Shown one piece after another: positions 35,786 to 50,600 of a stretch of DNA of 64,000 bases; within the stretch, counting starts at the first letter, position 1, and every line of letters begins with the position of its first letter. The notes below the pieces were generated by a model. The model was given only the letters and a program-made list of their open reading frames with translations. It searched no databases and was not told where the DNA came from. The position numbers were made by a program, and so were the translations under genes. This stretch comes from Hybos culiciformis (Eukaryota; Arthropoda; Insecta; Diptera; Hybotidae): assembly GCA_964007475.1 (NCBI GenBank), contig OZ023275.1, positions 9,713,829 to 9,777,828 on the forward strand, written 5' to 3'.

Positions 35786-38700
35786 ATAATAGTTACTTCT
35801 TTTTGTTTTTAATCAAGCGTTATATTCAGACAAATTTTCATTTAAAAAACTCAGTTTAAAACTATTATCCTATTAAACTATAATCAAAAATTTGGATCTT
35901 AAAACATTATTTTTAAAATGTGGCACATACAATTTTGTAATTTCAATAATAATTCATTTAAAATAAGAAAATATGTTCGTTCTGCTGGTACTTGCTCTTT
36001 GTGTCCTAAAATTATCTCAATTCTTAGATATTAATCAATTTTGTTAAATGACAAAGTGTTGAATATTATTTTGTCCATTTTATAATACACAAAATTTTAA
36101 TTAATTAATAAGTGGAATACAAATAAAAAGAAAATAAAGGAAACCTATTAAAATAAAATTGAATATAATGAAAAAGTATATCTATTAAACGTTACAAGTT
36201 CATTAAAATTTATTTTTATGAGTTAAAAAGTTAAACAGAACAAAAATTAATTTTTTATTCTTTTTTTTTTTAACAAAATGCATTCGTGTGGTTGTTTGAG
36301 TTTTTATTAATTGAACTGAAACGGTGCCAAAGAAATTTTTGTTATTTTTAATTTTATTATTTGGTATATATGTTATATAATACATAGAAGAGTATTGTAT
36401 CTGTATTATAATTATATGACGATCAGTGTCGCGGAGACAAATTTTCAGAAAATAATATTGAGGAAAAACATATCATTTTAAATTAGTTGACGAATTTAAT
36501 GTGTCTGTCTTATATTTAAAATATGAAGCAATTTCAATTATATTTTCCGAAAAGATAATCCTGAAGTTCGACCACCCACCAAAAAACATAAATTTTAGCA
36601 TAGTAAATAAATATGTAATATGCTTTGGTAATTTCACATTTATAATTAAAAAAAAATTAACATTTATTTAGAATTCGTTTTATAATGACAATAATCTAAT
36701 TAAAAGTAAATTTTTGAATTCATATTGTTCTAATTTTTAAAAATTACTGTATCACTTTAAAATGCTGTGTTTGTTGGAGTGTTGTCACTTTTTAATAAAG
36801 TTTTGGCTATTCTTACATCAATTTTATTAAATTTCATTTTAAAATATTCGCATCATAACGATAAGAGATATGTACTACCCCAAAAACCCTAAATTATTGT
36901 TTAAGGCTTTTCTTTTTTGTTGGCAATTATTTTAATAGAATACACATCCTACTTTATGCCTAAAAATAAAATTAATCAAATGTCATGTTATTATTATATT
37001 TGTATATATACTAAATATAAATCACAGAGGGAAAATAAAATACAAAAAAAAATGTATTTTTCAAGGACATTTTATTTACATTCAATTCAATTCCTGCCAT
37101 CCTTTTAATAAATATAAAAAAAAAAAAAGATATGTATCATAAATAATGTACATAGAAAATCTGACTTTTAATCTGCTAAAAGAATACCATTTGATGATTG
37201 TTGTAATATGCTTGCTTTCTTTTTCATTAAAATAATGACAATGGAAATAAAGTTTTTTTTTTTATTTATAGAAAATTATTAACAATCAAAATAATTTCCA
37301 ATAACTTAATCTTAAACAATTGAAGTTAATAATAGTAATTATAAATAATTATTAATGACAAAAGATTAAAATTAATGACAAAACTTTTATTTCTTGAATC
37401 TAACTTGTTGAGCTTTGTATAGTAGAGTGTTGAATACATTGACCGCCTTGAGAGCTTGAAAGAGCACAATTACTTTTCTTTCTTAAATTTAAATTAATAG
37501 TTTTTTAATGGCTATGTTTTTGTATGATCATTTAAAAAACTTCTTATAATATTCATTCAAAGTGGTTACATAGTTCAAATGTACTTTCACATAATAAAAT
37601 AAATTGCTTAACAAGATCAATTTTTTTTTTGTTTAAAAAAAACTATAGAAATAATTTTGCAAATCTCATTTAATTAAGTGAGTGACAGGAAATGTTTGCT
37701 CATTAAACAAGGTGTGGACTTTTTATAAGTAAAAAAAAAAAAAAATTCATTTTCATATTTCTAAATTAAAATGATTGCGAAAAAGGAAAAAACAAAACAT
37801 GCAATCATTGTAAAAGAAAACTTTGTTTTACATAATAATTTTTATGTTGGTGGGTTATTTAATTTTTTTTTATGTGTATCATATCCCCATTGTTTTTTAT
37901 AGGTCAAAGAAACAATTTGAAAAGAAAAAAAAAATTTAATTATTTTCATATTAAAAATTTATGATATACCTTTATCGATTTTTTTATTTTAACAATTAAG
38001 TTATTTGTTCAATAAATTAATAACAAAAAAATTCAAGGTCATAAAAGAAAATTGGATACAGGAATGTGTAGGAGTTTATTTTTATTTTACTTTTCATGAT
38101 AGATAATAATATATAATAATTGTATAGCAATTAGATTGAGGTTTTGATTACTATTATTTATTTATTTTTTTTAATTTTTGTCTACATTAAAAATAATAAA
38201 TCTCAAAGTACGAACAATGAAAGTATAATGTTGTTTTGTAAGTGAAGTATTTCTTTTATATGTTGAAGGTATCTTATGAAGATTCTTTACAATCCTGAAA
38301 ATATAATATTTAATATTCAATTTCGATAAAAAGTTTAAGCTATCTTATTTTTTGAATATTTAATGTTTAAAAGAAAAAAATCGATTAAAATATTGCGAGC
38401 ATTTTGAAAAATCTTATTAAATGCTGACTTTACATTATATATAATAATAATCAAAGTAATTTGTCAAAATCACTGAAATCTTGACTCAATATTAATTAAG
38501 AATATGTGTTTAAAAAAAGTAAATAAATGGATATATCACTTCTTCCGGATTATAATGAGTTTTCTTAGAAAATACTGAAATGTGAAAAATATGTACTTGA
38601 CATTTAACATCATTTATACAAATTTTTTTTTCATAATTATATTTTTCTATTCGGATTATAGATTTCAAAAAATATACCTAAAAAGAATGGAAATATTTAT

Positions 38701-41700
38701 GTTCTATTTCCTATATGTAATAATTTCAATTGATGAAATCATAATAAAGTTCTTTTCTTTTAACATAAATCTGTCAGAATGAATTGTAAATAAAATAATT
38801 ATTAAAATTACAGTTTTTAATTAATTTTCTTTAAACTATTTGTATTTTATCTTTATTAATTATTAATCTTTCATATATTTTTTCTTATTTTTTTTCGTTT
38901 CAATTATTAGGGCTGGTTTTTCCCCTTTTTTTGTTAAGTTTAGGGTGGTTAATCATAAAAGTTGAAGAGACAAAGTTATGTTGTAGTTCACTGCACTAAA
39001 ATAATCAAAAAGCAAAACAGACAGCAGTATAATCTAATTTGAGGCTTTCCGTTTTATTTCTTAATTTTCCATCGAATCATTTTTCTTTCTAGAAGATTTT
39101 TGTTCAAATTGCTTTTTGTTTTTCCTATAAGTAATATTAATTAACTTGGCTTATGTGTCTTGGGTTTTTTTCTTTTAGTTTGAAAATATATTTTTTTTTG
39201 TGTATTTAAAGGAAATGGGGTACGATATTTTGAAGCTTAAATGAGTATTTTTAGTGTCTTTATGTTTTTATTAGTTTTCTTTAATTTTTGTAAATGAGTC
39301 ATTAATTTATTGAAAATTTGGTTTGGAAAGAGGATTAAGAGGATTAACTTGAGTTTTTTTTTTGGAAGGGTAAATTATATTTTGTGAACATTAAGTACAT
39401 TATAACAATAATGAAGAATGATAATGAGAAAAGCAATGATGAAATTACATACTGGAAAAAATTTGCTGAAGGGTTTTTTTAATTCATAAGTTGATAAGTT
39501 TTTGTCTTTTGGCGTTAAATATGTGATAACATAAAAAGAGTTTAATTTCCCCCGAAAGATTTCAAACTCTCCATATTTCTTTTGATTTATTGGTTTTTAT
39601 AAAAATAATACATAACTCTAGCTGTAAGAATTTAACATTCTACTAATGGTTTTAATTCGATCCATTGTTGGAAGTTTCAGATTTTTCTTATTTCGAATAT
39701 TAATACATAGATTATAAGCTTTTTAAGCTAAAACTTAAATATCAAATAAACAAAAACATAAATGATATCATATGTGTAATTTATATGAAGATATACTTAA
39801 TTTTTATACTCTATTGTTAGATGTAAAGCTGCTTTTACAATATCTTAAAATATGCACATATACAACGCATATTTATAATATTTATTATAATCTTATAATC
39901 ATTATTTTTCAAAAGGTGTTCATTACTGCAACAATAAGAATAAATAATAAATTAATTATAATTCTTTGTTATTCTGAAATGAATATTTTTTTTTTCTCAG
40001 AGAAAATTTATTATTCGGATTTTAAGAATAATTAATTTTACATAACCACAAAATGCGTTGTTAGAAGATATTAACCTACAAAACAATATTCTGGATGTTT
40101 GTTGTCTTGTATAAAGTTCAATTTGTTTTAATGTAAAATAATTGAAATTCAGGAATTTAATCTTAATTTTGGGTATTTCTTACATAAACTTTTTAGAACT
40201 GTAACTTAACATGTTCTGTTAATTTGTTATATCAAACAACCCTTTTATGGTTGCAAAACTGAAATAATAATGTAATAATATTATAATACAAAATGTTTTC
40301 AAATTTTTTTTTTCATGTAGTTAAATATTATAACATTGGCTTTAAATAATTCATGTGACTAAAGAGAGATACTTACAATTTTGACACTGCGAAAAAATTA
40401 TAAATTTTTTTTCATGCAACATTAATAATTAAATTAATGTAATTAATGTGTTACATTAGAATTTATATTTTTCCAGTCATTTTAAGTCGTTGGCTAATGT
40501 TCGATGTGGAGTTTAGATATAAAATTTCCGGTTAATATGACATTTGAAGAGAAATTATTTTACATATAAATAAATGTTCATAAATTTTATATATAATTAA
40601 AATAATATAGGATGAACTATAATGAAAGAATAAAACAATTTTAATATCAACATAGAAACAAAATTAAATGAGTTTAGCAATTAAGATATTCATGTGACAA
40701 AAAAAAATAATTTTTTTTTATAATGAATATAAAATATTCCAGTCACATATTTAATTGAAATTTTAATTTTGTAGATGTTTTTTTTTTTGCTTTTTTGATT
40801 TATATAGGTACCTATTTTTTTTTTTAATATTTCTTCAAGAAAGCGAACTAGTTATTTTTATGTTTTTCGGCAATCAATTTTTGATATTTTTATGGTTTCC
40901 GTTAAATTTTATGAAATTTATGTTTAAAGACCGCCAGTAATAAAATTATTAGGTAAGTATAATTAATAATTTATGTGTCGGATGATGAGTGTTCTATTCT
41001 GACTTGACATTTAGGCGTTGCTATTCGAATTGAATTATAATTTTTTGTCGCTAACACATAATAAGGCTTTTTTACACAATGAAATATGAATCGAGTCTTG
41101 ATTTATTGAAAAAAGTCTAATACTACTATCAGCATCCACATATACTTTATCGATAATATTAGATTGTACCTACATACATAAAATGTATAAAATTGATAGA
41201 AAATAATTATTCTTAAATATTTATCTCATTTTGAAACATACGTAGATATACGTTCCTAAGGTATCTAATTAAATTGAATTAAAACCAATTTTTATTATCA
41301 GGTGAGTTTCCATAAAAATTACTACAATCATTATTATAATTTTATTTATATACGCATACTTTAGTGATTTATTAAGTGCGTTTAAATGGCAAATGATTTG
41401 TAAATTATTTATTACTACGTTTTTACGATTATTAACAATAAATATTAAAAAAAATTATATCATATTTATCAGAAAATGCTTAAGTTTTAAAAACTAGCAC
41501 CGGTCGGTGAATATTTATTACGTCAAAAATTTCTTATCATGGATTTTAATCATATAATAAATATATTTTATCTCATGATACTAAAGAGACGAATTCAAAA
41601 ACTTTGTAAATTACATATTATTCTGTCTTATCTTATATAATATATTTTATTGATTACAAATTAAATTATTTTTTTTTTCACTAAAAAGTTGACCTTAATC

Positions 41701-44700
41701 AAATTAAAAATTAAAAAAATCCAATATTTTTACATAATATAAGAATTTTTTAAATTTGAATTTTATCGCACGAAATTAATTTCCCTAAGGCATTTTATTT
41801 TTTTTTAATAAGATTTTTCAATTACATAGAATTATAACAAATAATATGGAATTTTTATTCTATTTTTATTCACGAAATTTCCATTCAAGTATTTTTTTAA
41901 TTAACCGAGAAAATCTAATTTGTTTTGGATTTTTTTTTAAGACTTTTGGTCAATTTAAATTAATTTAAAAATAAAATAATTTGTTTTAAATTCTATATAG
42001 TATAATTGTTGGCATTATGTTTTTGTTGATTAATCTAAAATAGAAAATTTTAATGATTTAATTAAAATATTTAAATTTACTTAATAAGCTTTAAAAAAAA
42101 TAAAATTGAAAGTTAAAATTAATATCAAAGCAAATTATAGATAATCATTAGTGTAAATTATTCTTGTACGCATAATAAATATATACATTAACAGTGAAGT
42201 TGTATATTATGTTACTCGAGGACACACAAATTTTCATTAGAAAAATTTTTATGCTATAATCTTGTAAATTGTTGTTAAAAACGGAATACGTAAAGCCACA
42301 AAATGGTACCTAAAGTTTAGATATTGTAACTGAAAGAATTTGTAGGGAAAAAGTTGAAAAACAAGTGTGTATTTATGATATGTAGATTATAGGTATATAT
42401 TATTTTACTAATTTTTTAATTAAACGATGCAGTTCTATTAAAATCAATTAAGTCATATTAATGCGCCAAAATGTCTATCTTAATGAGTAAATTATATTCA
42501 ATTAACTATAAAGATATTGAAATTCTTTTCACAATATTTTTAATCGATTAAATTTTTATTAGTAAACAAACTTTTAAATGAATAATAATTATTGAAGCAA
42601 TTACTCCAGATTGATAAATTTATTATATTTATTCCATTATCAGTATTATAACATTAAAAAATAAAGTAATTTTTATTTTTTTTTGTACAAAATTGCATAT
42701 TAATTTATTGAACTCAAAGAGTTTAAATAATTATCTTTTGAATATAAATTGCAGTGCAAATATTTAGGTTATTCTCTCAGTTTCAGTTATTCTCTAAAAA
42801 GTTTGTAATTTTAAAGTGAAAAAAGTTAATATTAGTTTTCAAAAAAAATTTTTTTTGATATTAATTATATTATATTGAATTAAGCTCATTAAAGTGGCGT
42901 TATAATAATCTTTCATGAATAAATTATTCTTATCTTAATGTGCACTGTAATTATAAATGTCATTAAGCCATCATTTGCGAATATAATGTTGTGTAGCGAA
43001 TAAATAACTTTTTTATTCAGAACAAATTTTATGAAGGAATTTTGTGTATAATGAAAACTTCAAAAAATAGTGTCTATCGAAACAGCAGAACTCAATTCAA
43101 AATTCATCGTTGATATTTATAGAACTTTATTTTCTTCTTATACATGGAAACATTTTTGATTTACTACAAAGAAAAGAGCAAAAACAATTCAAAAGTGAAA
43201 TTAATAATATGATATGACATAAATAATGTTACATGATGATAGACAGTCAAAAAGTTTAAATAATATTAAAATATTTGTATATTAGGTAGAAAATCATAAA
43301 CAGAAAGACTTCCGGAATGTTTTGTCTTTTTCAAAGTAAAATTTATTGTTTTTCTAAAAATTATTAAAAAAAAGTTTCTCAACTTTCAATCAATTTATAT
43401 ACATAATAACTTATCATTACAAATAAGTTTGCATAAAATAAACATAAAAAAGTATTTTAAAAATATTTCAACAAAAGTTAAGTTTTACTACATTTGTAAT
43501 ATTTATTAGTCGGGATAGGCCAAAGATTATGCAAATTATATCTTTAAATTGAAAGAAAATTTATAACAGAGGACAAAAAGAACCATCATATAATGTATGT
43601 ATGCATGCACGTAGATGCACGAATATGATGTTGATAATAAACTTATACATAAAACTTATAATGGAAGCCTTTCATTCAGTAGTTTTAAAACTAATAGAAT
43701 ATGGTTTATCAATTAACAGTGTACGCTGACGAACTTTTACGATGCAATAATTTTCTTTGCTGGGGTTTTTACAACTGACATCAATAAGTCAAAATTTTGA
43801 ACAATTATTCCTTAAAATGTTTTTGTTGAACAGAACATGTTTTTGAAGTTTCGTATATACAAATAAGATTTCACTAAAATAAATTTTGAATATTTAGCAA
43901 GAAATTGGAGAAAAAAAGTTGAATAAACAAAACCAAAGAATATATAAGAAAACAAACAATTTTTCTAAATAATTTTCCTCTTTAATGTAAACATTTTAAT
44001 ATTTCATGAAGAAAATGCAAATTTTATTGACTTAATAATAATTTTATAATAAATGTGAAAAATTAACTTATATTTTCAAATAAAAATTATCTGGGTCATA
44101 ACAGAAACTGAACTACCTGTATGCGTGATGATACCACTAATTGAACAGGTTTTTTTTTTGTCACAAGACATAAAAAACACTATATATTACTTATTTCTCG
44201 TGATTTATTATTCAAAAGTTTTTAATCTGTTACAGGATAGGTTAATTTTAGTTATATTCGAGACTAATACAATAATACATAAATTTAAAGGAAGGAAACA
44301 TCTTTGTAGTTCTGAATTTGTGAATTTGAAAACTGGAGATATCGACAAAAAATAGAAACATATTTAACATAAATTTCTTGAATCTCGATTAAAGAACTTT
44401 AATTTCAATTTTTCTGATCTTAGTTTTAGTTTGAAGTTTTCTTAAGTTTTTAATTTTTTTCAATTAAACCTCAATTAAACTGAATTAAAAATTTTTATGA
44501 ACACTTTTTAACTTTTACGGCTCAAAGTCGTAAAATTGTTCAATAGTTTTTTTAAATACAAGTACATAATGATCTTATATGATCTGGAGAGTCTATTTAC
44601 ACACTTTCATATATTTAGTTTTGATAAAAATAGTGCATATTTTTTCAAATTATTTATGTAGATACACATATTTTTATATCAAATTATCTATAATTCCTTA

Positions 44701-47570
44701 TTTATTACCTAATATCTTGATTCACTAGATTTTCATTATTTTTTCTTAAAAAACTCTATAGCTCTACTTTTATTTGATTTTAAGATAATAAACTAAAAAT
44801 TGTTTACTAGTTGGAATTTTTTTTAAACATTATTGAATAAATTTTATTTTTATGACAATTAAGAAAAAAAAAAAAAAGAAAGATTGGTGAGAAATGAAAT
44901 TCGAAAATAAATATTTGGTTTATGAGATTTTTTAGCGTTTCAAACATAATAACCTAAATGTGTCTGTCTATAATTAAATAAAAAAATTAATTGTTTTTGT
45001 GTATCTTTAAAAAAAAAAACTAAGAATATCCAAATTAATATAACTTTTGATAAATTTTTCGAATTTTTTATATATTTTTTTGTAGTTTTCAAAGTGTATA
45101 TATGTTATTTATTAAATAACATAGTCATACATATATTAAAACAATTTTCAATCTTTTAATAAGGCAGGTTTTTGATATGTACATATTTAGATTCAAATAG
45201 CAAATGACTGTCAATTATTTATGAATATACAGAACATGTAGAGATGATAACAATAATATAGACTACAGAGCTACAGAGTATTCTATCTAGATAGAAAAAT
45301 TTTGAGTTAATATATGAAAATCGTTCCTTAAAGTTTTTTTTACGCTAATTTTGCTTTGATGGCTTATCAATGCTAATTATTTGACTATATATTATGCTTA
45401 ATCTAATAATAAAACTGAGTTGATTACTTTCAATATATTTCGCATAGGGAATTATAGGTTAAAATAAAAGCGATCAATCAAACTTTAACGAAATTATAAT
45501 ATTTGTAAATCATATTCAATTTGTTAATAAATCAAATCAATCAAAAAAATTTTGAAGTAATCTTTCGTGTATAAAAATCAATTCTTTCTTGTTGCAAATT
45601 ACATAATTTAATAAAAAAAAATAATTCATAAGGTTTTGCTAGCATTTATTATAATTATTGATGTAATCGAAAGTTTCACCATTTTTCATGCCGTATCTGA
45701 AATCTGTTTATTGTAATAATTTTGCTTGTTTCATATCTGAGTCTATAATTATATTATAAGTAGATATAATGTCACTTTAAAATTTGCTGTCTATAAATTA
45801 ACTTATGGAAAAACATATTATGAATAGCTATAATTTTAATATTTTAAACACTTCACATGTTAGAGTCTATATATAAAAATCTAGTCTAAGAAATAAATTT
45901 ATATGTATGGACTAAATTTGGATAATTCTCGAAATACGAGAAAATATATATATTTTAGGGAAATGTTGAATATGATCATTTAGTAGGCTTATAAAATCTA
46001 CAATCTAAAAAAATTATGTTTATGAGTTCTACATTCACAAAAAATAAAAAATAAATAAAATAAAATTAATGCGGCTGTGTCTCATATCTCACATTTATAG
46101 AAAAATTAAAAAAAATAAAATTCTATCATTTTCATATTTTTATTTCTTTGAAATATGAACTCATAAAAGTGAATTAGGTCAAATTGTCACGAATTAGTTT
46201 ATGATTAATTCTTTAATAATTTATAAAATACTTACATGAGTATAATATTATTGATTTCGAAAGTTGAATTCTTTTGCATGTCATTTTCATTCAATAGAAA
46301 ATTATCTTTTTATGTAAGATTAACATTATATACATATGTAAAAATACGTTTAAAAATTCAAATTACCTACCTATGTTAATGTTTTTTTTATTTATCCGAC
46401 AGTTAAAGGTTTTTTAAACAGTATAATTTTATTTAAATGAACATGAAAGCTATTTTGTGACCAACATGTCCTTTTGTAAAATATGTTTTATTTTCATAAG
46501 GTACTTACATTTTTTTATCATTACCTTAAATTTTATTATTTTAATAGAAATTTTAGTAGGAGTATATAGGTATAGAAGTGAATTTGTTACAGTAACAATT
46601 GAAGTTATTCAAAGAAAGTTGTTTTTCAAGCACAAAAAGCTGAATTTGATAAGTATTTAAGTAAAGAAGGATAAATTCCACTAAAATGTAATTAATTGAC
46701 TATATAAATAATGAATAGAAACATAAGTTTATACATAAATATATACAACTGTATACATTTTAATGAATTTAAGTATAATGCTTGCACAATATTTTTCAAT
46801 TAGAATTTTCTTCATGTATATGGTAATACTATTGGGAAGTTAATATATTTCGCATAATAAATGTTCACATATCCATAATATATTATGTATTATGTATGTG
46901 TAATAAGTTTTTATGAAGTCATCACAAATATTATATTTGGGGGAGTAAAACCAAAAAGTTAATTATTTTCACATCAAAATTTGATTGATAAGTTAATGTC
47001 TGATAAAAGATTAGAACTAAATTAAAGAAATTGGTGATACATCATTTTTTGGTAACATTAATTTATTAATAATTCAGATTGTTTAAATATTAATCTAAAA
47101 TATATATACAACTATATATATCTTTTGAAACATTAATGATTTTATTTAAGTTTAAAATTCTATATATATCTTCTCACGTTATTTATTGTTTTATAAAGTT
47201 ACATAATATTATATTGTTTTATAAACTTTCAATGTACGTATAATGTATATAAATATTTATAAAAATAAATTACTTGATATTATAACAAGTTTTTAATTAT
47301 TTTACTAGTTACATTGTTTAGTACAAAAGTATTACATTTTTAGATATGATAATGTTTAAATTTTAAGCTTGTACTGGATAATATATACATAAGGATATTT
47401 AAAAATTGTATATCTCTTCTTAAAACTTCTTTGTTTCACCTTTATCAATAAAAATTTTTGGCATTAAATTTTACTTAAGAGATATAGATGTTATAAAAAT
47501 TGAAGACTTTGAATTAACATAAATAATTTTATAACTATCCACTGCAAAATATTATATACAATACTTAGTA

Positions 47571-47618
47571 AGTTAAAGGGCTTAACCAAGACTTAGTTAA
47601 AGGGCTTAACCAAGACAT
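47571..47618. repeat. Tandem duplication of a 24-bp unit
   Basis: The first 22 bases of the unit, AGTTAAAGGGCTTAACCAAG plus AC, are identical in the two adjacent copies (47571-47594 and 47595-47618). The last two bases differ. Each unit contains the near-palindrome TTAAAGGGCTTAA. Confidence 0.9.
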
Positions 47619-50600
47619 AGCGCAGTAAAATATTTACATGTGTATCTACTTAAATTCTTGAAAGTTCTTATTAATAAAGCTTTACGAGTCTAATGGAATT
47701 ATTGATAAAGAAAGAAAGAAATTCTTTACGAAATCATAATTAATTATAATATGTGTATGTTAACAGTTACATTATACTAGAATTCTTAATGGCCCTTATT
47801 AATGTACAATCTAAACTAAACAGATCATTATGTGAAATTTAAAGTATATTCATAATTAATTTATATTATTTTTTAAATCCTTTATATTAACTTCACTTCG
47901 TTTCCACAAACTTAGAAAGTCAAAATTCACCCACTTCCCGGTATCCAATTGAGCTGAAATTTTGTACATCGCTTTGTAGTCGATGACAATGGACTTTGGC
48001 ATCGATACAAAGAAAACAAAATTTAAATAAATATCAATTGCCTAGCATATAAAGGATTTATATCAAAAACTTGTTTTTATGGGTTGTGTTTTTTTTCATT
48101 TAAACTTTTCGTAATATAGAAATATTATTCAAATATTTTCGTTAATGTGAGAAATATATTTATTAAATTTTATGTGAATTAAGTTATCAAAATCTAAATA
48201 TATTTTCATAATCAATTTCGTGAAGAAATAATGGTAAAAATATATCGGTTGAATGAAAAAATTATTTTCATAATGAGTAAAATAATTACACGTTTGCCAA
48301 TAAGACTTTTTCAAATTTATTCGCTTCCCTAATTGTTCCCGTGAGATAAAAAAAAATTTTGTAAATAAAGATTTCGTTTTAAATGGCAACAGTAAAGTCC
48401 TATCATTTTTGTTGGATTGTTTGCAAACCCTATTATTCACATAAGAACTATCATCGTATGTAATATCGCGTCACCGAAGAAAAAAGAAAGCAAAAATTAA
48501 ATTGCACATCACTCCTGCATAACGAAATTTATTTTATTATTTGTAAGTTTTCTTTAAAAAAGATGAATAATAACCAAATGTCATTGGAATGTTAGGTGTG
48601 TAAAATTTCGCACATTAAAATTAAAAAAGCAAAATTGAATGTATGCAGATACTTTATGATTGTATGATTGTATTTTACAAGAAAATTTGATATTAAAATT
48701 GACAGTAACTGAGCAAATAAGAATTACTTCTATCGAACACTATGTGTATATACATATCGAGTATTATGTTCATCTATATTCTTTCTAGAGGTTGCAGATA
48801 TTTTAGTTTTTTGTAAATAGAGGTTAAAACAAAATTTGTAAATAAAAAAATATTAATGGAGTTAAATTTGAAGTTAAAAAAAAAAAAATATTAATTTATT
48901 AATTTCTAACTTTTTTTTGTAATTTTTTAATATAAATTTGGTTTAATTTTGTTGTTTACCTTGCCAGAGGTATGTATATTATTTTTACACTATTAAAATA
49001 CCATGTCTGAATATAATTTATTTGTGTTTTATTAAAAAAATGAAGAGTCAACTACTACCTAAATAAGCTTTTATACTTAATTAAGTACGTATAATGTTTT
49101 TTAGTTTTATTGATTGTGAAAACTACATTTGTAATTATATGTTAATTATTAATTATAATATTACTTCTTTAGTTCTTACTTACAAACTATTCAAAATTCT
49201 TCTGTTATATGTTTGTTGAGAAAAATAACCCTTCCAAAATTAATTTGCATTTTTATCCTCTTTTAATGTTTCGAGGTCAGTTTTTATTTTAAGAATTCTT
49301 TGAAATTATTTAACTGCGATAGACATTGTTTATTTACAAAATATTTTAATGAATTGTTTATTTCTCATGATCTCATTAAAGTGATGTTACTTTTTGTTTT
49401 TGGCAAATTGTTCATTACAAAAGTATTTTTATTGTTAACTATTTATTCAAAATGATAAATGACTTAGGAAAATAAACATAGTTAAAAATAGATCAAATTA
49501 GGTATTCGGAGGCCATTGAGCTATTTATGGAGAAACTCATTAAAATATTATTAAAATATATTATCTACAACATTCTTTTTTGATTCGGTGTATTTAATTT
49601 TTGGGCAAGAACATGAAAAACAAATTATTCTCTATTGCTTGATTTAATAAATTAAAATATGTAATAATAAATTATAATCAAAAATGACTAAATTCTAAGT
49701 TGCGCATCAAGAAGGTTTCACTTTCAAGTACAAAACAGTTGAAGAAATTTTTATTGGGCTTAAGACATAAAGATATCAAAATGGGTACCTATACATTCAA
49801 AATATATCGAAAATTGGAATCACCCATAATTTTAATTACATTGAAAAAAACTTCCCTTGATAAATTTTTCAGCTTAAAAAGCACTACAAAATTCCTTTAA
49901 AATGTTTCTCATTATACCTGAAAATAACTCTTAGATCTAAAAATTTAGTACTGGTATTAAAAATTATTTTTGATAAGACTTGTTAAATCTTTTATAAATA
50001 AATTACAACATTAAATTTGAATGAGTTAATTTTACATAAATTTATGTACTTATAAAATATATTATGATACATGTTCGCTTGCTTATTAAACATAATCTAC
50101 ATTATTTTTTTGTTCCGACTGAATTAATGGATTGCGTTTTGCTTTTATTTTATTTTTTTATTTGTCGGTCAAAAAGCGGAAACAATCGCCTTTTATAACT
50201 TTTTTCTATATGTACGTAAGCCAATAAGAATATTTTTATATATTTTTATATATATTATGAAGAATTATTAATTTACCGTATTAAGATATTAACCGCTAAT
50301 AAAATTATGTTTTTTTTTTTTTAACAATTATGTACCAAAAATAGCACGCAAATTATAAAAGAATAAGTTAAAATAAATCAAAGTTTTTTTTTAAACAGTG
50401 CTCATGAACTGAGGCGCTAATTTGTTTTTTATTTAACTCAAAAAGCGTTGAATGAATATGATAATATTATTTTGATACGATGTTAAAGGTAATATTGGTC
50501 TGAACGTAAATTATTTATTCTTAAGCTGATTTTATATGAAAAAAACTGTCATTCTTCTTCTTAACTTTAAAATAAGAAAGAGCTACTGAGCTTACGGAAA

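Noticed and set aside
44125..44355. 76-codon plus-strand frame ending in KGRKHLCSSEFVNLKTGDIDKK
   Set aside because: The tail looks slightly protein-like, but no acceptor, donor or homologous pattern supports it.
47890..48000. GC-richer patch containing AATTGAGCTGAAATTTTGTACATC
   Set aside because: The wording recalls fragments of dispersed insect repeats, but no ends, duplication or coding support it, so it is not listed as an element.
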